From a virus, in the IMG/VR virus record IMGVR_UViG_3300036832_000931, positions 1-59,264 of that record: 59,264 nucleotides of DNA; one strand, written 5' to 3'. Below the pieces are notes generated by a model. It made no database searches. It was not told the origin of the DNA and saw nothing but the letters and a program-made list of their open reading frames with translations. Each line of letters begins with the position of its first letter. Position 1 is the stretch's first letter. Shown piece after piece: positions 31,053-40,058 of the stretch. The position numbers were made by a program, and so were the translations under genes.

Positions 31053-31378
31053 GCTGGCGTTATGATCTGACTAAATGTTGCGGTTGAAGCCATCGGGACC
31101 AACCCAATCATCGGCGGATAAGTGCGGCCGTTATCCGAGACGTAGACCTGAAGCACCATGCCCTGAACCAAAGAAACGGTGGTCATATTGCCCGAAGTGT
31201 CGGTGGTCGCCGTGATGATGATGGGCTGGACGACCATGCTGGACAGTGATTGTGGCACCATGCTGTTGAACGTGATGGTACCGTGCTGGACGGGGTTGCC
31301 ATCGACGCGCAGGACCGTCCCCGACACCGTGCAGACCGCAACGGACGTAGCTCGTGGTTCAACTCCTGGCAAACTCAT
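31049..31378 (-). CDS. Small beta-rich virion protein (109 aa)
   Basis: ATG 31378 overlaps the preceding stop (ATGA); GGGGAG lies upstream. The sequence CTVSGTVLRVDGNPVQHGTI reads as a carboxypeptidase-regulatory/Ig-like beta sandwich. Coupled to both neighbours, so probably a tail component. Confidence 0.6.
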   Translation of the reverse strand: MSLPGVEPRATSVAVCTVSGTVLRVDGNPVQHGTITFNSMVPQSLSSMVVQPIIITATTDTSGNMTTVSLVQGMVLQVYVSDNGRTYPPMIGLVPMASTATFSQIITPA

Positions 31379-31797
31379 GAGGTGATAACTCCCCACTTCT
31401 GAAGCACTGGATGGTAGATGAACGCTGCTTGATGATTAGCCGGAATAGTCGCGCTCACGAGGATGTTGCCGGAGGTAGCGGTGTTGAAACCATCTCGAGA
31501 AAAGGCGTAAAACTGGCTCGCCATATTAGCCGGCGCATTGATCGTCGTAATCGTGGTCGTGCCGGTGATCTGCTGCACCAGCGCACTCGGCGTAATGGTC
31601 GCCGCACTGGCGATATCAGCCCCATAGTTGAATTGCAGGGTGTCGAGCGGTGGCAGCAGCTGGATACGCATATAGTTGGTGACGTACTGCATCCAGCGAT
31701 CCACGACATAGTTGATCAGGAAGGCGCGCAGATCCTGAAAAGTACGGACATTGATCGGTCCCGGTGGTGGGGGATCGAATGGGGCGATATTCGGCAC
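31375..31797 (-). CDS. Tail cluster protein (140 aa)
   Basis: Pro-rich start (APFDPPPPGPINVRTFQDL), helical region, then a beta-rich half with TITTINAPANMASQFYAFSR, common in phage appendage proteins. It starts one base after the stop of the tail hub gene is read, indicating tight coupling. Confidence 0.6.
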   Translation of the reverse strand: MPNIAPFDPPPPGPINVRTFQDLRAFLINYVVDRWMQYVTNYMRIQLLPPLDTLQFNYGADIASAATITPSALVQQITGTTTITTINAPANMASQFYAFSRDGFNTATSGNILVSATIPANHQAAFIYHPVLQKWGVITS

Positions 31798-33294
31798 TTA
31801 ACGCCATCCCCCCGGACGTAACTCCACCAGCAGCGCCGAGACCTCCCCGCCGTGCTGGGTATTGGGCGTTATCGGCTGCCCCGGACCCTCGGTATTGATC
31901 TGAAACGAGTGCCACTTATCGTATTGGCGGAAGTAAAACCAGCCATCAGCGGCACGAAAGGTGGTCGGGCCGGGAATGTCGTCACCACCCAGATTCCGCG
32001 CATGATACGCCAACACTGAAGCGTATTTCGGCTCTACATAGTATTGCGGCTTGACCCGCATGCACTGTGACAAGCCTTTGGGACTGCCGATGTAGCTGGT
32101 TCGCAGCATCATGGTGCCGGGAGCTCCGGTCCACGACTTGAGAATGTTGTCAGCGCCAAAAAACAAACCATTCCAGACACCGCCGGTATAGCTGTTGCCG
32201 GACTGAGAGCCCGATTGAAAATTCGGGGTAGGCACCATCGTCACATTGAGGAATCCTGCCCCCCATTTACCGTTACGGGTATTCCAGCACACGTAGCGAT
32301 CGGGCACATGCTGAACTGGCGGATTCTTGCTGACGAAATACCAGTAACAAAGGCCGTGGTAAGGATCGTACCGGCTCAAAATCGCGCCGAACCACGTCGG
32401 ATCAGCCACATCGAAAAACCACTCTTTGAGGTTGTTCGGTATCCTTTGCGGCGTATAGCCCGAAGTCACATAAAAATCGTCGATCCCGAAGAATGCCACC
32501 GCATCCGGCATCTCGATGACGGCTTCCTGCGTCCAAGTACCAGTCAAGTCTGACAGTAGCTGCCATGACCACACCGCCTGTCCACCAACGTAGCTACCCA
32601 ACCACATCGCCGAAGGTTTAAAAGCGATGACGTTACGGTAGAGGCGGCTGCAGGCGACGACCTCACCGGGAAAATCGTACAGCACTCCTTGTCCCGCTTG
32701 GGTCTGAATATTCGGTGTCCAGTTATTAAAAGTCGCCAACGCTGAGCAGTACCAGTTGGCACCATTGAACATTAAGACTTGGCCGTTAACTGCGGTGACG
32801 AGACTGGCATTGGTCGGTGCGCCACCACCGATCGCAGCGAAATGGCCGTTACCATCAAAAGTCGAGAAGAGCGGTTGTGGCTGCCCCCTATTTACGGCGA
32901 TGACCGTGTCACCGAACTGGGAGAATCGCCAGCGGTAGCCGACTCCTGGGGGAATTGCCCCGGTATTCTCTGCGATGTTCCATGTATTGGTGGGATCCGG
33001 ATTACTGCCTGCGGTGTTGTTCAGTGCCCACAGATGATCTTTGTCACCAGCGAACACCTGAATAGTGCCGTTGCTGTAGTAAACCACCGTCGCACCGAGC
33101 GGCATGCTTGCCAGCGGTGGCGGACAGTACAACTCAGCCAGATTCTGCGCCTGATAGCCTTTTGCGGTCGGCATCGCCTGATCCATATCGATCAGTACGA
33201 CCTGCCCGCCGGAGCTGGCATTGAGCGCGAGATCGGGCGCGAAGTCCGCGAGGGGAAACTCCTGCACCGATACGCCGACCTTATAAGCGCTCAT
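31798..33294 (-). CDS. Tail hub / DNA-stabilisation protein, P22 gp10-like (498 aa)
   Basis: The protein begins with a beta-rich region (LNASSGGQVVLIDMD) and carries repeated blade-like stretches (YYSNGTIQVFAGDKDHLWAL, VIAFKPSAMWLGSYVGGQ, VEMPDAVAFFG-like), the pattern of P22 gp10-type packaged-DNA-stabilisation or T7 gp12-like nozzle proteins. Its position after the connector gene agrees. Seals the portal channel and carries the fibres. By similarity of plan; no alignment could be run. Confidence 0.7.
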   Translation of the reverse strand: MSAYKVGVSVQEFPLADFAPDLALNASSGGQVVLIDMDQAMPTAKGYQAQNLAELYCPPPLASMPLGATVVYYSNGTIQVFAGDKDHLWALNNTAGSNPDPTNTWNIAENTGAIPPGVGYRWRFSQFGDTVIAVNRGQPQPLFSTFDGNGHFAAIGGGAPTNASLVTAVNGQVLMFNGANWYCSALATFNNWTPNIQTQAGQGVLYDFPGEVVACSRLYRNVIAFKPSAMWLGSYVGGQAVWSWQLLSDLTGTWTQEAVIEMPDAVAFFGIDDFYVTSGYTPQRIPNNLKEWFFDVADPTWFGAILSRYDPYHGLCYWYFVSKNPPVQHVPDRYVCWNTRNGKWGAGFLNVTMVPTPNFQSGSQSGNSYTGGVWNGLFFGADNILKSWTGAPGTMMLRTSYIGSPKGLSQCMRVKPQYYVEPKYASVLAYHARNLGGDDIPGPTTFRAADGWFYFRQYDKWHSFQINTEGPGQPITPNTQHGGEVSALLVELRPGGWR

Positions 33295-33312
33295 GTCATT
33301 TGCTCTCTTATC

Positions 33313-33361
33313 GTTTCCCCGCTAACGTGCAGCGATGGTTCCCGCGTAGAGGCGGTGAAAC
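33313..33361 (+). repeat. Hairpin repeat opposed to the late operon, next to a decayed copy
   Basis: An intact CCGC/GCGG copy at 33337-33361 points against the leftward late genes. Directly beside it, 33313-33333 holds a decayed 3' half in the opposite orientation. Confidence 0.8.
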
Positions 33362-33369
33362 ATTTTTGC

Positions 33370-34287
33370 TCACCAATCCCAGCCGGGGATCCGATATCCC
33401 TGTTGTGCCGCGGCTTGCGCTTTGAGGTGGCTCAATTCCTCACTGGCCGCGCTCATGGCGAGTTGGGCAGCGTCTGAATCATAGAGAATTTCGCGGCTGA
33501 TCGAGGCTTGCGCGTACTTTCGAATTAAGCGCTCGGCAGTGGTCGTCCAGTAGTTGGTGTCAGTCGCATTGAAGAGGATGTTAGGGCCGGTGTTGTAGTT
33601 CAACGTGATCGGATAAAAGCCTGCCGGATAGACCCACAGATAAATCTGCGATTGCCAGTACGACCAGAAGCGGGGATACGCCGCGATCGGAGAGGGCTGC
33701 ACCACGTCGTACGAACTCAGCTCGATAAAAGGAATCTTCTCGAGAATCAATCTGAGGTTGGCGGTGGTGATCTGAACCATGTACGGAGCCACCCAATCGA
33801 CGGGCGGAATGTACTGGTTCATGTTGGGAACCGTGCTCAGCTGGGTGTGATAGCCACGCTGAAACGGCCCGATATTGGCCCACAGCACTCCACCATCCGA
33901 GGTAATGCCGTAGTCAGTCGGCAGGGGCTGCTGGTAGTACGAGGACCCCGGCAGATCGTAAAAGATATGGTTGTTCCAAGTGGGAGGAGTCGCTCCGCTC
34001 TGCTGTATCCCCTCCGACATGGCGACGAAGGCGTAGGTGATGCCGCTCACCATCTGCTGAATGGTCGAGCCCAGCGGAAACATCGTACCCGCCTGCCAGA
34101 CGGGAACTTTGCGATTGTCGATCTCAGAAAAAAAGAACGCCTTGCGCTGGAAATAACGCATGGCGTCCTGCAGATAGTCGATGATCAGACCGGCGAGGTC
34201 GGGACGATTCAAGTCATCGAGCAACCTCGCCTGCTGTGCGCCAAACGTCCGGGTATCCGCCTGTTGCGGTTGATACGATTCAGCCAT
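33370..34287 (-). CDS. Head-tail connector (adaptor) protein (305 aa)
   Basis: Helical N-terminus (DLNRPDLAGLIIDYLQDAMR, YFQRKAFFF) resembles the adaptor family of short-tailed phages (P22 gp4 / T7 gp11-like) that sits under the portal; the rest has many aromatic residues and a C-terminal helix (ASEELSHLKAQAAAQQ). Lies directly between head genes and the tail hub. Assignment from position and fold pattern. Confidence 0.65.
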   Translation of the reverse strand: MAESYQPQQADTRTFGAQQARLLDDLNRPDLAGLIIDYLQDAMRYFQRKAFFFSEIDNRKVPVWQAGTMFPLGSTIQQMVSGITYAFVAMSEGIQQSGATPPTWNNHIFYDLPGSSYYQQPLPTDYGITSDGGVLWANIGPFQRGYHTQLSTVPNMNQYIPPVDWVAPYMVQITTANLRLILEKIPFIELSSYDVVQPSPIAAYPRFWSYWQSQIYLWVYPAGFYPITLNYNTGPNILFNATDTNYWTTTAERLIRKYAQASISREILYDSDAAQLAMSAASEELSHLKAQAAAQQGYRIPGWDW

Positions 34288-34308
34288 GACATAGAACAGT
34301 CAGCCGCG

Positions 34309-34527
34309 TTAGTCTTTACCCATCCCTGCGGGGTTAGGCTCACCGGGAACTGGTCCGCCCATCACGCCTGAGCCGGACTTGCTGTTAGGCGTTTCGGTCA
34401 TGTCACAAGTCGAGAGATGGTCTTTCATCATCTCATCATAACTGGTGAAGAGCTTTCCATCCGGCTCCTCACCGGAGTTGGTTTCATTGAACGGATTGGG
34501 ATAACCGTAACCCATGCTTTTTGCCAT
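34309..34527 (-). CDS. Small structural-cluster protein (72 aa)
   Basis: Gly/Pro/Asn-rich, largely disordered (GYGYPNPFNETNSGEEPDGK). Starts one base after the next gene's stop. Function unknown. Confidence 0.5.
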   Translation of the reverse strand: MAKSMGYGYPNPFNETNSGEEPDGKLFTSYDEMMKDHLSTCDMTETPNSKSGSGVMGGPVPGEPNPAGMGKD

Positions 34528-34779
34528 TTACTTATTTCCTCTTACGTCGCGTTTGCCTTCGCTTATTCCCCACAGCGCGTCTCTAAAGTCTTCACAGGCG
34601 TTTGTGATGTGATGACCCTTATCCCACGCTTTCTGGTAAGCGTCAGTCACCGTGTCGTCACTCAGCTTCCCGGCGATGAGGTCTTTCACCCTCGTATCCG
34701 CATTTTGCGGATAACTGGTCTTGGGCGGCACCCAGATATTGTCGATATCTGGATACTCATCCATCGTTTTGCGACTCAT
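34528..34779 (-). CDS. Small structural-cluster protein (83 aa)
   Basis: Charged, helical, no family (DARVKDLIAGKLSDDTV-like middle). Its ATG overlaps the stop of the gene at 34779-35408. Possibly a head completion or decoration factor; unproven. Confidence 0.5.
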   Translation of the reverse strand: MSRKTMDEYPDIDNIWVPPKTSYPQNADTRVKDLIAGKLSDDTVTDAYQKAWDKGHHITNACEDFRDALWGISEGKRDVRGNK

Positions 34780-35408
34780 TATACGCCTCCGTCATAAGCC
34801 GGTGCCCACTGTACCACAAAGCTTACAGGCGTGGCCGGTGTGAGCGCGGCAGCGACGATGATTTGCAGCATGGTTCCGGGCTGCCACTGCACTACGCGGC
34901 AGCCGGTCGCACCGATCGCGCGCGGCGTCGAGCAATACATCGTCCCGAGATTCTGCGCCTGAGGAGCAGTCATGGCGGCGTTAGTGATAATGGCACCCGC
35001 CAGCGTGCCGTACGCCGTCGGGCTGGCCAACGAATCCTGAAGCGTCCCGGTTACACCGGAAGTGACGATTTGGTAACTGAGCAGGAACGAATTGAACGGC
35101 ACGTAACAAAGGTTAATGTTGTTGCCAATCGCCAATGCCACGCCAGCTTGGAAAGCACCCATGACGGGAATTGTATAGACGCTCGGTCCTCTACCGCCCT
35201 TGGGATCACGGATGATGGCCGAGGAGTTGAAGCCCGCGGGCAGTGCCAGCAGACTCGGACCCATCGGTCCTTTTACTTCACCGTTGCCGTTGCTCTTGTG
35301 TTGTTTCGCCGCCTCTTCATGTGAACCAGCGTGTTCAGACACAGGCGCTTCTTTCTCTTTGTCTTTCTCTGAAGAAACTCCAAAGCCCTGGTGTTCGCTC
35401 TTTGACAT
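34779..35408 (-). CDS. Head protein, possibly decoration (209 aa)
   Basis: Start at ATG 35408, behind AGGAGTGGAAGAACAA; the longer frame lacks support. Residues 1-55 are charged and disordered, then a beta-rich domain (SVYTIPVMGAFQAGVALAIG). It directly follows the capsid gene, the usual place of a decoration or head-fibre protein. Confidence 0.6.
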   Translation of the reverse strand: MSKSEHQGFGVSSEKDKEKEAPVSEHAGSHEEAAKQHKSNGNGEVKGPMGPSLLALPAGFNSSAIIRDPKGGRGPSVYTIPVMGAFQAGVALAIGNNINLCYVPFNSFLLSYQIVTSGVTGTLQDSLASPTAYGTLAGAIITNAAMTAPQAQNLGTMYCSTPRAIGATGCRVVQWQPGTMLQIIVAAALTPATPVSFVVQWAPAYDGGV

Positions 35409-35425
35409 TTGTTCTTCCACTCCTG

Positions 35426-36532
35426 CTACTGCGCCATCGCTTCTTGCGAACCCGGCTGATCGATATCGGCACCCCAGGTGTCGATTACGGTGACGCCGAA
35501 GTCGAGGTTGTTGAACACAACTTTCTTCATGCCCCAGATGGCACTCACACCGATCCCGATCTGTCTCCCGAAGTCTCTTAGTTCCTCTAACCAAAGAAAC
35601 TTTTGCTCAGCCTGCTGACCGCGGCCGAACGCCATCACCGCTGCCTGAGCACCGCAGAAGAGTGCGCGCTTGGTATTGGTCACCGCCGCTCCAGCCACAC
35701 TCACGGCATTGGGCAGACGGCTGTTCTCATGCATCAAGGTGCGATGGTACTGACCGAGGCTCTCCCAGAAGATCGGGTTATCCCCGAGGTCGCCACCAGT
35801 CATCGCTGCTTTTTGAATATCGAGCCACTGACCTACAGATGTATTGATTCGTAGATCGGTGCCTTGTGACGTATGGACGAACAGTACATAGAAACTGCGT
35901 CCAGCGACTTTGAGCGGGCGAATACCACTGGTGAGCGACTTAGCTAACAATTCTGCCTGATCGACCAGGGTAATGTTAAAAGTGTTGGTGTTGGTCAGGT
36001 TGGCCGCGTCGGTGATCGGAGTGGCCGGAGGTGCCGGCTGGGCGAAGATCTGCCGCGTAGCCGTGGTTGGGGCTTGCAACCCTGTGAATCTGGTATCGGT
36101 TTGCGGCGTGTATGAGGCCAATTGGTTCGCCGCGCTATGATCGGTACGTGCGGCATACCAGTCGGCGAGGCGGTTACGTCCCGTCCTTCTACGATCGAAC
36201 AGAATGCGTTGATCCGAGATCGGACCAACCAAAAGGATCGCGTGCGCCAACTCGTGGATATAGAGGCTATCACCATATGTGAGCGGCGATTCCTCATTAC
36301 CGGTCAAGGTATTGAGGTCCATCACACCGGCACCGCTAAGCAGCTGGCTAACCCCGTAGCGGACATTATCTCCGGCGTGTTTCTGGAGATCGTCCAGGAT
36401 CATCACCAGTGAGCTGTCGTCAGGTGACGCAAAGCGGAGAAAAAGCGTGTCGATCATGTACTGAGCCAACATCAGTTTGGCCCAGCGTGAATTACTTAAT
36501 GGATCTGTAGTTTGATAAACCCATTCTGCCAC
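35426..36532 (-). CDS. Major capsid protein, N4-gp56 family (368 aa)
   Basis: Start chosen at GTG 36532, behind a near-perfect GGAGGACCACCT site; an upstream GTG lies in the repeat. Landmarks of the N4-gp56/DUF4043 capsid family: SPLTYGDSLYIHELAHAILL, then L-F-D-R-R-R-T-G-R-N-R-L-A-D-W-Y and WLDIQKAAMTGGDLGDNPIF, with GALGVYN-type end replaced by NNLDFGVTVIDTWG. HK97-fold shell protein. Preceded by a hairpin repeat. Strongly translated, as expected. Confidence 0.82.
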   Translation of the reverse strand: MAEWVYQTTDPLSNSRWAKLMLAQYMIDTLFLRFASPDDSSLVMILDDLQKHAGDNVRYGVSQLLSGAGVMDLNTLTGNEESPLTYGDSLYIHELAHAILLVGPISDQRILFDRRRTGRNRLADWYAARTDHSAANQLASYTPQTDTRFTGLQAPTTATRQIFAQPAPPATPITDAANLTNTNTFNITLVDQAELLAKSLTSGIRPLKVAGRSFYVLFVHTSQGTDLRINTSVGQWLDIQKAAMTGGDLGDNPIFWESLGQYHRTLMHENSRLPNAVSVAGAAVTNTKRALFCGAQAAVMAFGRGQQAEQKFLWLEELRDFGRQIGIGVSAIWGMKKVVFNNLDFGVTVIDTWGADIDQPGSQEAMAQ

Positions 36533-36564
36533 AGGTGGTCCTCCGGAAATCGTTAAATTCCACC

Positions 36565-36814
36565 GTTTCACCGCTGTTACGCGGGAACCGTCGTGCTATG
36601 TGCCTCGATGAATTTAACGCCCAGAAGAGGAACCCCGAGGCTCCGAACTGGCGTCGTCCGGTCGGGTTACTCGCGACTTTAACGCGACCTGTGCGAGTGG
36701 CTACCTTTGCGAAGAGTAGCAGGTCTAAATTTTTCTATAGACGCAACTAACTACTAAGTCAATATATCTTGACTGTCAGTCATCCCACGTTTCACCGCCG
36801 TAAACGCGGGAACC
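36565..36814 (-). repeat. Two hairpin repeats flanking the capsid leader
   Basis: Copies at 36565-36589 and 36789-36814 (both CCGC/GCGG). The second begins on the G of the TAG of the gene at 36814-37074. The 200 bp between them hold no supported gene. Confidence 0.9.
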
Positions 36815-37074
36815 TAACGCATGGTCTTGCCGCGCCCTGACATATGCCTGCCTGTGTCATGCTGATACTTCTTATCCGAAGCGTAGCCGCGCTTTGTTTC
36901 AGTACGCGAGTGCGTTTTGACCTTAGCTGGGAGTCCTTCAGTCTTGGTGGCTGCATAGTCATGCAGTTGCTTGTGCGACATCTTCGTCACACCAGCATTT
37001 TCGGGCGATACCGCTTCAGGGTCGTGCTCCGCAATCGCCATTAGTTTTTGTTGTTTTTTCGATACGGCAGGCAT
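36814..37074 (-). CDS. DUF3008-like small protein (86 aa)
   Basis: Start at ATG 37074, behind GAGGTTAATGAC. The sequence MPAVSKKQQKLMAIAEHD, then MSHKQLHDYAATKTEGLP matches DUF3008-like phage proteins (MPA-S-KAQQ-x-M...M-S-x-K-x-L-x-D-x-A-x-T-K-x-K-G-L-P). Basic tail. Commonly beside capsid genes; function unknown. Confidence 0.75.
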   Translation of the reverse strand: MPAVSKKQQKLMAIAEHDPEAVSPENAGVTKMSHKQLHDYAATKTEGLPAKVKTHSRTETKRGYASDKKYQHDTGRHMSGRGKTMR

Positions 37075-37088
37075 GTCATTAACCTCAT

Positions 37089-37114
37089 GTTTCACCGCCA
37101 ATAACGCGGGAACC
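37089..37114 (-). repeat. Hairpin repeat between scaffold-like and DUF3008-like genes
   Basis: CCGC/GCGG copy, starting on the G of the scaffold-like gene's TAG and ending 14 nt before the next start. Confidence 0.92.
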
Positions 37115-38169
37115 TAACCTCTCAGATAGCTTACTTCATCGCCGTCCAAACCATCTGCACGAGCCATCGCGTATTTTAGATCGGCGGCAGTTTGCGGATT
37201 TGAGAGCGCGGCCATAAATTCCCGTTCACTCATCGCCTCGATATCCGCCGGACCATAATTGCGATACGAACTGGCACCACCAGCGTTACCACCTGCAGGA
37301 ATAGCACCCAAGCCCTGGAGTCTCTGACCGTTTTGTACCTGCTGTAGCCGTTGCGACTGCGGTGTAGCCGGTTGTGTTATGCGAGATCCTGTTTCAGCGC
37401 CATTTACGCGCGAACCTTGTTGTTGGTTAAAGCCCCACTCGCGGGCGAGCTGCGCCACTGCCGGCGCAAACTTGCCCCCGTACTGCTGGCTCAACCGCGC
37501 GATCATCACCGATTCCGCCTCCACCATCTTTTCAGCCAGACCCACAGGCGCATTCGGAGCGATCGACCGCCAGAAGCCGATACGCTTGTCGGCGGCGTAC
37601 TTGGCTGCCGGGAAATACTGCTGATCGTTGGCCGCATAGACGTTGGCTTCATTCTTTACCCAGTCTGCGAACTGCTGCTGGTCCTGATTGGACTGATAGG
37701 TCTGACCGAAGTTCTGGAGCTGCGACTGTAACTGCTCAATCAGCCCGCGATCCTGCAGACGCGCCTGCCTCACATCATAGAGTTCAGCCCCGACCGGATC
37801 GATGTTCGGATCGGGACGTTCTGCCGCACGGCGTTGCTCCGCAGTTAGACGCGCTGCCTGATCATTGGCTTCCTGGATGAGACGCTGCCGTTCATCCATG
37901 CGGGTTCTGAACTCACGATGTTGCGAGAGTTCATCGCTGAACTGCTTGTTCTGATCGAGGAGCTGTTTGAAGCGCCAATAAGGAACTTCCTCGGTTTGTT
38001 CCTGAGCGTGTGCGTCCGGCTGCTGAGGTTGCGGCGGTGCTTCTTCAGGAGCAGGTTCTGGTGCGGGAGCCTGCTCCGGCGCGGGTTGTTCCCCGGTTTC
38101 TAACGCTTCGACTTCCGCATCATTGGCTAATTCTCCAGGCTTAAAGCCTGCTCGCGGTTGTGCTGCCAT
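37114..38169 (-). CDS. Scaffold-like protein (351 aa)
   Basis: Start at ATG 38169, behind AAGGAGATGCCATCA. Residues 15-55 are Pro/Glu-rich and disordered, about 60-170 charged coiled coil (QFSDELSQHREFRTRMDERQ), and the C-terminus is short, helical and acidic. This composition and its place just upstream of the capsid gene fit a scaffolding protein. A GCGC/GCGC repeat (37391-37416) is read in frame as GSRVNGAET. Confidence 0.7.
   Translation of the reverse strand: MAAQPRAGFKPGELANDAEVEALETGEQPAPEQAPAPEPAPEEAPPQPQQPDAHAQEQTEEVPYWRFKQLLDQNKQFSDELSQHREFRTRMDERQRLIQEANDQAARLTAEQRRAAERPDPNIDPVGAELYDVRQARLQDRGLIEQLQSQLQNFGQTYQSNQDQQQFADWVKNEANVYAANDQQYFPAAKYAADKRIGFWRSIAPNAPVGLAEKMVEAESVMIARLSQQYGGKFAPAVAQLAREWGFNQQQGSRVNGAETGSRITQPATPQSQRLQQVQNGQRLQGLGAIPAGGNAGGASSYRNYGPADIEAMSEREFMAALSNPQTAADLKYAMARADGLDGDEVSYLRG
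37391..37416 (-). repeat. GCGC-class hairpin repeat in the scaffold-like gene
   Basis: Inner stem GCGC/GCGC, loop GTAAATG; open in the reading frame of the host gene. Confidence 0.88.
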
Positions 38170-38187
38170 TGATGGCATCTCCTTCAA

Positions 38188-38254
38188 GTTTCACCGCTGT
38201 TACGCGGGAACCATGTCGTCTTCTTACAGTTTCACTGCTTTATACGCAGGAACC
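38188..38254 (-). repeat. Two hairpin repeats between ATP-grasp and scaffold-like genes
   Basis: 38229-38254 (CTGC/GCAG) begins 1 nt after the TAA at 38256; 38188-38212 (CCGC/GCGG) precedes the AAGGAG site of the next gene. 16 nt separate them. Confidence 0.92.
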
Positions 38255-38255
38255 T

Positions 38256-39512
38256 TTATTCCCACCTGATACCGAGCTCTTCACCACTTTCGATCGCTTC
38301 GGTTAACTGCTCAAGCGCACCGAGGTTAATATCCAGGTCGCGACCCTTGATATTTTCAGCGACCTCAACCGCTTCTTCCATCGCCTGACTCAGAGTCGTG
38401 CCCATACCGATTGCAGCACCACATTCAGTCAGCTTCGAGGGCGATACCGCATAGTCAGTGCCGTCGTATTGACAGTGTCCATAGAGGACTGTTCGATCCC
38501 AGCGTTCTGACGTAATGCGTAACGGGTTCTCCTTCCCATACTCGCTTTTGAAGATGATCTGCACCCCGATCGGGGCGAGCCATTCCGGCTCAACCACCCT
38601 GCCGTGAGCACCCTCCCACATAGTCTCGCCCAGATTATGGACCATGAACCGCATCAGGGCTGATGGCGGGTTGGGGTATCGTGCGGTGAAGTCAATGAAG
38701 TATGACCCCTGATCCGTTTCCCGCGTCTCCGTCGACATGGGACCGCGATAGTCAAACTGCTCGAGAATGGGGGCGAGCTTATCGACACAGTCCTGCAGAC
38801 GTTGCGGTAATTTGCCGACCCTACCTCCGTAGCAGACGTCTTTGACTTCGTAGCCCCAGAGATTCTCCGTTGGCAGTACCCCAGCGACGTTGACCAGGAG
38901 GTCCGCTCCAACTTCGACGCAGGGATCACCCTGAATGGGTTGCTCGATCACGAATTCCGCGTGGTCCCCATACGGTTCCATCTTGAGTGCCAGTTCATTC
39001 AAGCGGCGCGTAGTATCGACTGGATCCTCATGTTTGAAGGTTTCGGCCTCACCGCGGAAGGTCGAGAGTTTGATGTGGAGCTGGTCATCTTTCATCTCGC
39101 TCAGGATGTTGCGGAGATTCTCGACGCCAGTTACCGGCATAGCCTCGGCACAGCCCAGTTCGTACTTCTTGCAGACGCTTTTCAGATACCAGCGATCACG
39201 TTCGAGGCGAGCGGCAGCACCGGAGCCAAAGACTGGCTTGCCCTGACGGCGCAGCCACTCCTGCAGACCGGCATTACCGACATCGGGGAAGACCACCAGA
39301 TCGGCATCGTCTAATACGTCCCAGAAGTCATAGACGCGCTCGATCCCGTCCAGACCGGTACCGGGGATGTAGTCGCGCACCGAGGGAAAGGCTTTTTCCC
39401 ACGGGGAGTAGTAGTAGATGGTCCCAAATTGCCCAACTACCGATTCACACATATGCACATAGGAAGCACTGGGATCGAAAAATAAGACCGTTTTTGTTGA
39501 AAGGTCTGTCAT
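38256..39512 (-). CDS. ATP-grasp-like protein, PurD-type (418 aa)
   Basis: A Rossmann-like N-terminus (VLFFDPSASYVHMCESV, LVVFPDVGNAGLQEWL) is followed by VFGSGAAARLERDRWYLKSV and ATP-grasp landmarks: LHIKLSTFRGEAETF (ATP lysine), EFVIEQPIQGDPCVEVGADL, and a metal-binding end YFIDFTARYPNPP. The order resembles GAR synthetase (PurD) and other carboxylate-amine ligases. Lying between portal-proximal and scaffold genes, it could modify a virion protein or small molecule; substrate unknown. Confidence 0.7.
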   Translation of the reverse strand: MTDLSTKTVLFFDPSASYVHMCESVVGQFGTIYYYSPWEKAFPSVRDYIPGTGLDGIERVYDFWDVLDDADLVVFPDVGNAGLQEWLRRQGKPVFGSGAAARLERDRWYLKSVCKKYELGCAEAMPVTGVENLRNILSEMKDDQLHIKLSTFRGEAETFKHEDPVDTTRRLNELALKMEPYGDHAEFVIEQPIQGDPCVEVGADLLVNVAGVLPTENLWGYEVKDVCYGGRVGKLPQRLQDCVDKLAPILEQFDYRGPMSTETRETDQGSYFIDFTARYPNPPSALMRFMVHNLGETMWEGAHGRVVEPEWLAPIGVQIIFKSEYGKENPLRITSERWDRTVLYGHCQYDGTDYAVSPSKLTECGAAIGMGTTLSQAMEEAVEVAENIKGRDLDINLGALEQLTEAIESGEELGIRWE

Positions 39513-39561
39513 CCCCGTTTTCGCCCAACGAGAACTGATTTACTTTTCATGACATCCACGA

Positions 39562-39587
39562 GTTTCACTGCCGTATACGCAGGAACC
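39562..39587 (-). repeat. Hairpin repeat after a TGA stop
   Basis: CTGC/GCAG copy beginning on the base after the TGA of the gene at 39588-40058. Confidence 0.92.
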
Positions 39588-40058
39588 TCACTTACTGCGC
39601 GCACCTGCTTGCATGCTCGGTGCTTGCCCGCCACCACCCGCATTTGCTTGAGCCCCAGGTAAACTCGGTGCGGGGTTCATCGGCGCTGGTTGCCGTTGGA
39701 GCGGCTGTCCCATCTGTCCCACATTTGGCATCGGGCCGCGCATCTGGGGAGTGCCAATTGCCCCCCATTGCGGGTTTTGCTGCGGCATCGGCGGCGGCTG
39801 CATCACCGGACCCATCGCGGGAGTGCCGACTTTACCAAACTGTGGGTTTTGTTGTTGCATCGGTGGACTCGGCTGAGGAGTACCGATCGCACCGAATTGC
39901 GGACCCTGCGGGCTAACGGGTCCAGGCACGGGTGCGGTGATGGGCTGTGGCGGCTGCATAGGCGGTCCCATTGCGGGAGTGCCGATTTTACCGAACTGCT
40001 GACCCTGCGGCGGTGAGCCACCCATCTGACCGGTCTGTTGCTGTGGTCCTGCCGACAT
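39588..40058 (-). CDS. Pro/Gln-rich tandem-repeat protein (156 aa)
   Basis: About four to five copies of a 20-25-residue unit (PQFGKVGTPAMGPVMQPP and variants with GAIGTP). Low complexity, probably disordered. ATG 40058 overlaps the preceding stop. A flexible virion linker is plausible. Confidence 0.6.
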   Translation of the reverse strand: MSAGPQQQTGQMGGSPPQGQQFGKIGTPAMGPPMQPPQPITAPVPGPVSPQGPQFGAIGTPQPSPPMQQQNPQFGKVGTPAMGPVMQPPPMPQQNPQWGAIGTPQMRGPMPNVGQMGQPLQRQPAPMNPAPSLPGAQANAGGGGQAPSMQAGARSK

